Assembly: GCA_942493305.1 (NCBI GenBank)
Contig: OW818686.1
Span: 3,038,001 to 3,102,000, forward strand
Length of the DNA stretch: 64,000 nucleotides
Reading direction: 5' to 3'
DNA from: UBA7672 sp030824255
GTDB taxonomy: Bacteria; Pseudomonadota; Alphaproteobacteria; Caulobacterales; Hyphomonadaceae
Shown here: positions 59,043 through 64,000 of the stretch, in pieces
Layout of the letters: each line of letters begins with the position of its first letter
Position numbering within the stretch: position 1 is the first letter of the stretch
Notes under the pieces: model-generated
The model's input: only the letters and a program-made list of their open reading frames with translations
What the model was told of the DNA's origin: nothing
Databases searched by the model: none
Position numbers and translations under genes: made by a program

Positions 59043-59252
59043 GTGAAATACTGGGCCGTCCTGCTCATCAGTGTCCTGGTGCTGGGCGGCCTGGTCGTCG
59101 CTGGCGGGTTCACGTGGTGGTTGTTCCGCATGAACTCCACCGGCATGACCGTCAGCACGGATGCCTACATCATCGTCGGCGCCATCGTGTTCTCGCTGGC
59201 GGGGCTTGTTCTGCTGGTGGCCTTGCTGTCGCGCCTCCGCGCCGGCCGTTGA
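59043..59252 (+). CDS. small two-helix membrane protein, GTG start
   Basis: A 69-residue protein with hydrophobic segments YWAVLLISVLVLGGLVVAGGF and AYIIVGAIVFSLAGLVLLVALL, linked by a short polar loop. GTG at 59043 lies seven bases after the crotonase stop; probably co-transcribed. Function unknown. Confidence 0.65.
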   Translation: MKYWAVLLISVLVLGGLVVAGGFTWWLFRMNSTGMTVSTDAYIIVGAIVFSLAGLVLLVALLSRLRAGR

Positions 59253-59291
59253 AACGCCAGACTACAGCCGGGTGTTCAGGGGGAGGGTAGC

Positions 59292-59807
59292 TTGATCAGG
59301 GTTGGGGTCGTTCTTTCGATATGCCTCGCGGCGGCGGCCTGTGACGCCCCGCCGCCCGTGCCTGCCGCTAATTCCTCCAAGGTGGTCCCACGCGAACAGT
59401 TCGCGCTTCCACCTGAAGAGCGGCCGGTGCTCGGCAAGGTCGGCGACACCACCTGCGCCGCTCCGGAGAACGAACTGCTGCTGGTGACGGACGCGCGCGC
59501 CTGCCTCTCCGTGCTGAAAGACACCATCAAACCGGACACATCCGTCGAAGGCTCGGACGTGAAACTCGCGCGGCTGCGCAAGGCCTACTTTCAGCCCGGC
59601 CCGCCGCTGGAGGGCGATACGGTGGGCTGGATGCTCTATGCCACGCGCGTCAACTGTCTGGCGGAGCTCGTCGTCGTCCTCGGTAACGTGACGTACACGC
59701 CCGAAGGCGTCGAAATTTCTCGCGCCACCCCGGCCGGCGGTCCGCTGATGCTGCCCGAGGGCCTCGCCATCGACAAACTTATCGAAGGCGTCTGCCGCTC
59801 TTCCTGA
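59292..59807 (+). CDS. hypothetical lipoprotein, TTG start
   Basis: The 171-residue protein starts at TTG 59292 behind GGGAGGG and has lipobox LAAAAC (MIRVGVVLSICLAAAACDAPPP). The mature part is Pro-rich first, then ~130 residues of mixed secondary structure with Cys pairs (TTCAAPEN, RACLSV, NCLAEL, GVCRSS) that may form disulfides. No family recognised. The earlier ATG at 59302 is in another frame. Confidence 0.7.
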   Translation: MIRVGVVLSICLAAAACDAPPPVPAANSSKVVPREQFALPPEERPVLGKVGDTTCAAPENELLLVTDARACLSVLKDTIKPDTSVEGSDVKLARLRKAYFQPGPPLEGDTVGWMLYATRVNCLAELVVVLGNVTYTPEGVEISRATPAGGPLMLPEGLAIDKLIEGVCRSS

Positions 59808-59908
59808 TGGCTGAGGCCATCAACCGCCCGTGATCCTGTCGCGCTTGGCGTCTGGCGCGGGTAGGGGTACCCTACGGAAAACAAACAAGACTGCCCCCGG
59901 AGGAGATC

Positions 59909-60922
59909 ATGAACACTCGCTTGGTCGGACTGATTGCGTTGGCGATCGCCGCCGCGCCCGCCGCCTTCGCGCAAGCGGAAGGATACCAGCCGCCGCGCGC
60001 CGCTGACGGCAAGCCGGATCTGCAGGGCTTCTGGGTCAACACGTCGCTCACCAGCCTGGAGCGCTCCGGCCAGTTCAAGGAACTGGTGATCCCCGCCGAG
60101 CAGGCCGCCAAGCTTGAAGCCGGCCGCCTCGCCGCGAACATCCGCGCCGACGCGCCGACCGATCCGACCACTGGCGCGCCGAAGGCTGGTCAGGATGTCG
60201 GCGGCTACAACAACGCCTATGTCGACGCCGGCGCGCACTACGCCACCATCAAGGGCGAGAAGCGGTCGTCGTGGATCGTCGATCCGCCGAACGGAAAACT
60301 TCCCTACACGCCCGCCGGCCGCAAGGCGTTCGACGAGGGTCTGCATTTTGTCCGCAACACGTTCGACGGCCCTGAGTCGCGCCCCATGGCGGAACGTTGC
60401 CTCGTTGGCTTCGGCTCCACCGGTGGCCCGCCGATGATCAACGTGATGTACAACAACACGTACCAGTTCGTGCAGACGCCGGACAACGTGGTCATCAATG
60501 TCGAGATGAATCACGACGCCCGCATCATCCCGCTCAAGGATGCGAGCATGGACGTCTACCAGTGGCTCGGTCGCTCGAAGGGCAAGTGGGAGGGCGACAC
60601 GCTGGTCGTCGAAACCACAAACTTCCACCCCGGTGAAAGCCTGCGCACTTTCTTCTCGGCCAGCTACCTGCTGTCGCCTGACGCAACAGTGCTCGAGAAG
60701 TTCACGCGCGTGAGCGACACCGAGATGCTCTACGAGTTCACGGTGAACGATCCGAAACTGTTCACCCAGCCGTGGCGCGCCGAGATGATGTTCAACAAGT
60801 CGCCTCAGCCTGCCTACGAGTACGCCTGCCATGAGGGCAACCACGCCCTTCCGGGCATCCTCGCCGGCGCGCGCCTCAACGACAAACTCGGCCTCGTGAA
60901 CTACGCCGAGGAGAGCGAGTAA
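59909..60922 (+). CDS. hypothetical secreted protein, 337 aa
   Basis: A signal peptide (MNTRLVGLIALAIAAAPAAFAQ) is followed by PPRAADGKPDLQGFWVNTSL, the opening of a family common in Caulobacterales and Acidobacteria that has no known function. Later features are RCLVGFGSTGGPPMINVMYNN and GKWEGDTLVVETTNFHPGESL. A strong GGAGGAG ribosome site lies four bases ahead. It ends near two Cys (ACHEGNHAL) and is independent of its neighbours. Confidence 0.82.
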   Translation: MNTRLVGLIALAIAAAPAAFAQAEGYQPPRAADGKPDLQGFWVNTSLTSLERSGQFKELVIPAEQAAKLEAGRLAANIRADAPTDPTTGAPKAGQDVGGYNNAYVDAGAHYATIKGEKRSSWIVDPPNGKLPYTPAGRKAFDEGLHFVRNTFDGPESRPMAERCLVGFGSTGGPPMINVMYNNTYQFVQTPDNVVINVEMNHDARIIPLKDASMDVYQWLGRSKGKWEGDTLVVETTNFHPGESLRTFFSASYLLSPDATVLEKFTRVSDTEMLYEFTVNDPKLFTQPWRAEMMFNKSPQPAYEYACHEGNHALPGILAGARLNDKLGLVNYAEESE

Positions 60923-60925
60923 GGC

Positions 60926-61360
60926 TCAGGCCAGACCGATCGCGCGCAGCACCGTGCCCTGATCGAAATAGGGCCGCTCGCATATGATCTTGTCTGAGTC
61001 CGGCTTGAACTCGAACGTCGCTGCGATCCGCACCTTGAACGCCTTGCCGGTCGGCGGCACGACCTTGTCGCCGACTTTCAGCGGTCCCAGGTGCGTGCCC
61101 GTCAGCCAGAACTCGACCAGCACGGTGTCGCCGCCGGCCGCGATGGCGATGATCTCGTTGCCCTGGTCGGGGAAGGGCGTGCGTGACGCAGCGAAATAGG
61201 CCCGGACCGCGGCCTCGCCATCGAACACCTGGCCATTGCCATACATCTCGTAGCGCGGGTGTTCGAAGGTCGCGATAACCTCGTCCCATTCGTGGGTTAT
61301 CTCCAGCGCCATGTGGCGCTTCACGGTCTCGATGCGGCGGGTGTTCAGGTCGTCGGTCAC
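60926..61360 (-). CDS. SnoaL-like / NTF2-fold protein, GTG start
   Basis: This 144-residue protein starts at GTG 61360 behind GGAGGCC and carries the SnoaL-like pattern RHMALEITHEWDEVIATFEHPRYEMYGNGQVFDGEAAVRAYFAASRTPFPDQ and long strands ending TFEFKPDSDKIICERPYFDQGTVLRAIGL. These fold into a pocket for small molecules; most members are enzymes on polyketides or lipid-like ligands. The frame is open further upstream to 61546 without a start-like context. Confidence 0.82.
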   Translation of the reverse strand: MTDDLNTRRIETVKRHMALEITHEWDEVIATFEHPRYEMYGNGQVFDGEAAVRAYFAASRTPFPDQGNEIIAIAAGGDTVLVEFWLTGTHLGPLKVGDKVVPPTGKAFKVRIAATFEFKPDSDKIICERPYFDQGTVLRAIGLA

Positions 61361-61451
61361 GGGCAATGGCCTCCGTATACGGGTCAGGCCAAGCTGGCAG
61401 ATGACAAGCGCGCCGTAACCCCTATTCTGGCGAAAACGACGGAGAAACGGA

Positions 61452-61742
61452 ATGCTCGGTGCAGTGGCGGAACTGAACGTCAAGGAAGGCTCGCAGGCCG
61501 AGTTCGAGAAGGTCGCGCTGGAGCTTGAGGCGGCGGTGAATGCCAACGAGGACGGCGTCCTGTTCTACAAGCTGTTCAAGGTGAAGGAGTCCTCCACGAA
61601 GTACATCTTCATGGAGCAGTACAAGGACGCCGCCGCCGTCGAGGCGCATCGCGGCTTCGAACACTTCAAACGCCTCGGTCGCGCGATGGGTCCCTTCCTG
61701 GACGGCGCTCCGATCGTCACCCGCATGGACAAGGTGTCGTAG
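61452..61742 (+). CDS. antibiotic biosynthesis monooxygenase (ABM) domain protein
   Basis: This 96-residue ferredoxin-like dimeric protein shows LNVKEGSQAEFEKVALELEAAVNANEDGVLFYKLFKVKESSTKYIFMEQYKDAAAVEAHRG, the ABM/YgiN pattern of quinol monooxygenases. The acidic pair FMEQYKD and EAHRGFEHF are standard. GGAGAAACGGA precedes the ATG. It ends three bases before the next gene, so the two form an operon. Confidence 0.85.
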   Translation: MLGAVAELNVKEGSQAEFEKVALELEAAVNANEDGVLFYKLFKVKESSTKYIFMEQYKDAAAVEAHRGFEHFKRLGRAMGPFLDGAPIVTRMDKVS

Positions 61743-61744
61743 TC

Positions 61745-62965
61745 ATGGATCTCGAATTCTCCGCCGAAGAGCTGAAGTTCCGCGACGAAATCCGCGCGTG
61801 GATCGCAGAGAATTACACCGACGATCTGAAGAAGCGCATGGCGCTTTCAAAGACCGGCTCGCTCGACGAGGCAAACCAGAAAGCCTGGCAGAAGAAGCTG
61901 GCTGACAAGGGCTGGCTCGTCACCAACTGGCCGGTCGAGCATGGCGGCCCCGGCTGGAACCAGACGCAGAAGTATATCTACGAGATGGAGATGGCGCTCG
62001 CCGGCGCCCCGCGCATGAGTTCGATGGGCGTGCGCATGTGCGCCCCCGTCATCATGAAGTTCGGCACGGAGGAACAGAAGCAGAAATTCCTGCCGCCGAT
62101 CCGCAATTCCGAAGTCTGGTGGTGCCAGGGCTATTCCGAGCCGGGCTCAGGCTCGGACCTCGCCAGCCTCTCGATGACGGCAAAGCGCGAAGGCGATCAC
62201 TATATCCTCAACGGCTCCAAGACGTGGACGACACATGCGCAATGGGCGGACTGGATTTTCTGCCTCGTTCGCACGTCGAAGGAAGAGAAGAAGCAGAACG
62301 GCATCTCCTTCATCCTCGTCGACATGAAGTCGCCCGGCATATCGATCACGCCGATCAACACGCTGGACGACACGCCTGTGGGAAACCAGGAGATTAACTC
62401 TGTCTTCTTCGACAACGTGAAAGTCCCCGTCGAAAATCTCATCGGCAAGGAAGGCGAAGGCTGGACCTGCGCCAAATACCTTCTGACGTTCGAACGCGGC
62501 TCGGCCTACGCGCCGAGCAACCGTAACGCGCTGCGCAAGGCGCGCGAAATCGCGAAGACGGAAACCGCGGGCGGGCGTCCGTTGATCGAAGATCCGGATT
62601 TCGTCCGCAAGCTCGCTGACCTCGAAATCCAGATCGAAGCGCTCGACGCCACCGAACGCCGCATCTTCGACAAGCTGTCCTCCGGCCAGTCAGTCGGCGC
62701 GATGTCGTCGCTGATGAAAACGCGCGGCTCCGAAATCGGCCAGAAGGTGACAGAGATCGTCCTCGAAGCCGCCGGCGTATACGGCGCGCCGTTCGTGCAG
62801 GACACCTACGCCCACCTCGAAGGCCGCTCGAACGAACCGCTGCCTGCGCCTGAGCATCTGATCACGTCTGCGGGCAGCTATTTCAACAACCGCAAGACGT
62901 CGATCTACGCCGGCTCCAACGAGATCCAGCGGAACATCATGGCGCAGATGATTTTGGCGGGGTGA
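61745..62965 (+). CDS. acyl-CoA dehydrogenase, pimeloyl-CoA dehydrogenase large-subunit-like
   Basis: The 406-residue flavoenzyme has GWLVTNWPVEHGGPGWNQTQKYIY, CQGYSEPGSGSDLASLSMTAKREGDHYILNGSKTWTTHAQ and the C-terminal IYAGSNEIQRNIMAQ motif of the ACAD superfamily. At the medium-chain Glu position it has Ala (YAGS), so the base is probably Glu in LLTFERG. It follows the ABM gene by two bases. Related enzymes act as large subunits in dicarboxyl- or steroid-CoA degradation; no small subunit is visible. Confidence 0.93.
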   Translation: MDLEFSAEELKFRDEIRAWIAENYTDDLKKRMALSKTGSLDEANQKAWQKKLADKGWLVTNWPVEHGGPGWNQTQKYIYEMEMALAGAPRMSSMGVRMCAPVIMKFGTEEQKQKFLPPIRNSEVWWCQGYSEPGSGSDLASLSMTAKREGDHYILNGSKTWTTHAQWADWIFCLVRTSKEEKKQNGISFILVDMKSPGISITPINTLDDTPVGNQEINSVFFDNVKVPVENLIGKEGEGWTCAKYLLTFERGSAYAPSNRNALRKAREIAKTETAGGRPLIEDPDFVRKLADLEIQIEALDATERRIFDKLSSGQSVGAMSSLMKTRGSEIGQKVTEIVLEAAGVYGAPFVQDTYAHLEGRSNEPLPAPEHLITSAGSYFNNRKTSIYAGSNEIQRNIMAQMILAG

Positions 62966-63011
62966 CGACGTCCTGCCGTAAGCAAGGCGGCGGAAATTGG
63001 CGGGGGCGGCG

Positions 63012-63620
63012 ATGAAAATCTTTCTGAGCGTCGGCAGTCCGAGCACGAAGGCTCAGGAAGCGTTCATCGACAACTTCAGATCGCTGATGATGAAGGCAGG
63101 GCTGATGCCTCTGACTGCCGATTCTTCCTCGCTGAGGCCGTTCGACAACATCAACTCGACGATGAAGAAAGCCGATGGCGTCATCGTCCTGGCGCTCGAG
63201 CGGTATCATGTCGGCTCGCTTGTCGAAAGACGAGGCGCCGATGTGTCCAACCGACAGGAGAAGATCCACGCCGATATCTCGATGCCGACCACGTGGAATC
63301 AGGTGGAGGCGGCATTTGCCCACGCATGGAAACTTCCCCTCCTTGTCTTTCGCGAGGATCACATCTGGGAAGACGCTCTGCTCGACAGGGGAAACGACTG
63401 GTACGTTCATCCCATTCGCATCGACGGTTCGAGCCGGGATGTGATTGCGCTCCAGCTGTCGAAGTTTGCGGAAGCGATCAAAAGAAGGCGGCGGCCAATC
63501 CGGCATATCTGGAGATCGGCTGGCCTGATTGAGCGCTTGGGCGCCATTTCCGCATTGCTGGGAATTGGCGCCTTGCTCGGCGAGTCGCTGCAGTTTCTCA
63601 TGACAAGAATTGGCCCCTAG
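63012..63620 (+). CDS. TIR / deoxyribosyltransferase-like protein with C-terminal membrane helix
   Basis: The 202-residue protein begins with a flavodoxin-like MKIFLSVGSPSTKAQEAFIDNFRSLMMKAGLMP and NSTMKKADGVIVLALERYHVGS. A TWNQVEAAFAHAWKLPLLVFRE segment (Trp95, Glu99) resembles the catalytic-Glu helix of TIR and nucleoside 2-deoxyribosyltransferase folds. It ends in a hydrophobic helix (ERLGAISALLGIGALLGESLQFLM) after an Arg-rich stretch (KRRRRPIRHIW). NADase or deoxyribosyltransferase activity is only inferred. The start at ATG 63012 has GGGGGCG in front. Confidence 0.72.
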   Translation: MKIFLSVGSPSTKAQEAFIDNFRSLMMKAGLMPLTADSSSLRPFDNINSTMKKADGVIVLALERYHVGSLVERRGADVSNRQEKIHADISMPTTWNQVEAAFAHAWKLPLLVFREDHIWEDALLDRGNDWYVHPIRIDGSSRDVIALQLSKFAEAIKRRRRPIRHIWRSAGLIERLGAISALLGIGALLGESLQFLMTRIGP

Positions 63621-63626
63621 CCAATC

Positions 63627-64000
63627 ATGCCATCCTCGAAAACCAAACCCCACACCCAGCTCCACAAGGACGGCACCGTCTGGGCCAAGGGCCAGACGCT
63701 CGACGGCGAGCAACATGGCTACTGGGAGTGGTTCCGCAAGGATGGCGTCATCATGCGCTCCGGCTCATTCGACCGGGGACAGCAAGTTGGCGAATGGACG
63801 ACGTACAACGCGGCGGGCAAGCCGCACAAAGTCACGCAGATGAAAGCGCCGGCGCCGAAAGTCGCTGCCAGCAAGCCAGTCGCGAAAGTCGCGACGAAAG
63901 CGCCTGCCAGGCCAAAAGCAAAGGCCAGAGCGGAGCCCACCGCAGCCGACCTGATGGCTTCCCTCGACCATCCCCTGAAGGCCGAGATCGAAACCGTCCG
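63627..64000 (+). CDS. MORN-repeat protein fused to a DUF1801-like domain (3' truncated)
   Basis: The ATG at 63627 opens a frame still open at the window's end (124 codons seen). Residues 10-60 have MORN-type repeats (GEQHGYWEWFRKDGVIMRSGSFDRGQQVGEWTTYNAAG), as in YwqK-like antitoxins. A Lys/Ala/Pro-rich linker (APAPKVAASKPVAKVATKA) follows, then TAADLMASLDHPLKAEIETVR, which resembles the opening of DUF1801 domains. The rest of the domain lies outside the window. It begins six bases after the TIR-like gene's stop, so the two may be linked. Confidence 0.62.
   Translation, partial: MPSSKTKPHTQLHKDGTVWAKGQTLDGEQHGYWEWFRKDGVIMRSGSFDRGQQVGEWTTYNAAGKPHKVTQMKAPAPKVAASKPVAKVATKAPARPKAKARAEPTAADLMASLDHPLKAEIETV

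Overview
The window is a GC-rich, densely coding stretch of alphaproteobacterial chromosome, most likely from the Caulobacterales and close to the Hyphomonadaceae. I infer this from the conserved housekeeping neighbourhood (rpmG, rnr, topA, dprA, plsY, pyrC-like, pyrB, ruvX, gatC, gatA), from a second familiar set (ispH, thrB, rnhA) and from several Caulobacterales-type conserved hypotheticals. No tRNA, rRNA, CRISPR array, transposase, integrase or phage gene was seen. Both ends cut a gene: a PQQ dehydrogenase at the left and a MORN-repeat protein at the right.

Layout. 1-2.1 kb: 3' part of a membrane PQQ dehydrogenase and a bidirectional terminator. 2.1-20.1 kb: rpmG, an SDR/DUF2269 pair, a NUDIX hydrolase, rnr-topA, a serine beta-lactamase-like hydrolase, dprA-plsY, an aspartic protease, pyrB with a metal-site-less dihydroorotase partner, an AEC transporter and ruvX. 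20.3-23.9 kb: an S41 peptidase, a CX4R phosphatase-like protein and a 0.8 kb non-coding stretch full of hairpins and palindromic repeats. 23.9-28 kb: DUF429, gatA, DUF2199 and gatC, then YqgE. 28-31 kb: peroxiredoxin and a stomatin/NfeD pair. 31-36 kb: rnhA, thrB, a lipoprotein sulfatase and ispH. 36-43 kb: argS, small proteins, an M28 peptidase, and a TMEM165/GDT1-type manganese exporter gene preceded by a clear yybP-ykoY Mn2+ riboswitch with a terminator platform. 43-52 kb: an alpha/beta hydrolase, a degenerate methyltransferase, a leucine/phenylalanine-type dehydrogenase, a FAD oxidase, an acyl-CoA dehydrogenase, GST and SDR. 52-55 kb: DUF1801 and a zur-DUF5990-thioesterase operon. 55-64 kb: a large multi-pass membrane protein, an HU protein, a crotonase, small lipoproteins, a second acyl-CoA dehydrogenase and a TIR/deoxyribosyltransferase-like protein with a C-terminal membrane anchor.

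How the genes work together. Much of the window is core information processing and biosynthesis: translation (argS, gatCA, rpmG), RNA decay (rnr, rnhA), DNA topology, uptake and repair (topA, dprA, ruvX, HU), pyrimidine synthesis (pyrB plus its structural partner), phospholipid synthesis (plsY) and isoprenoid and threonine synthesis (ispH, thrB). Between these lie accessory genes for lipid and acyl-CoA catabolism (two acyl-CoA dehydrogenases, a crotonase, two double-hotdog thioesterases), secreted hydrolases and metal homeostasis (Mn riboswitch/exporter, Zur). The most notable items are the Mn riboswitch, the dihydroorotase paralogue that has lost its metal ligands, the structured intergenic region at 22.3-23.0 kb, and the TIR-like membrane protein at the right edge.
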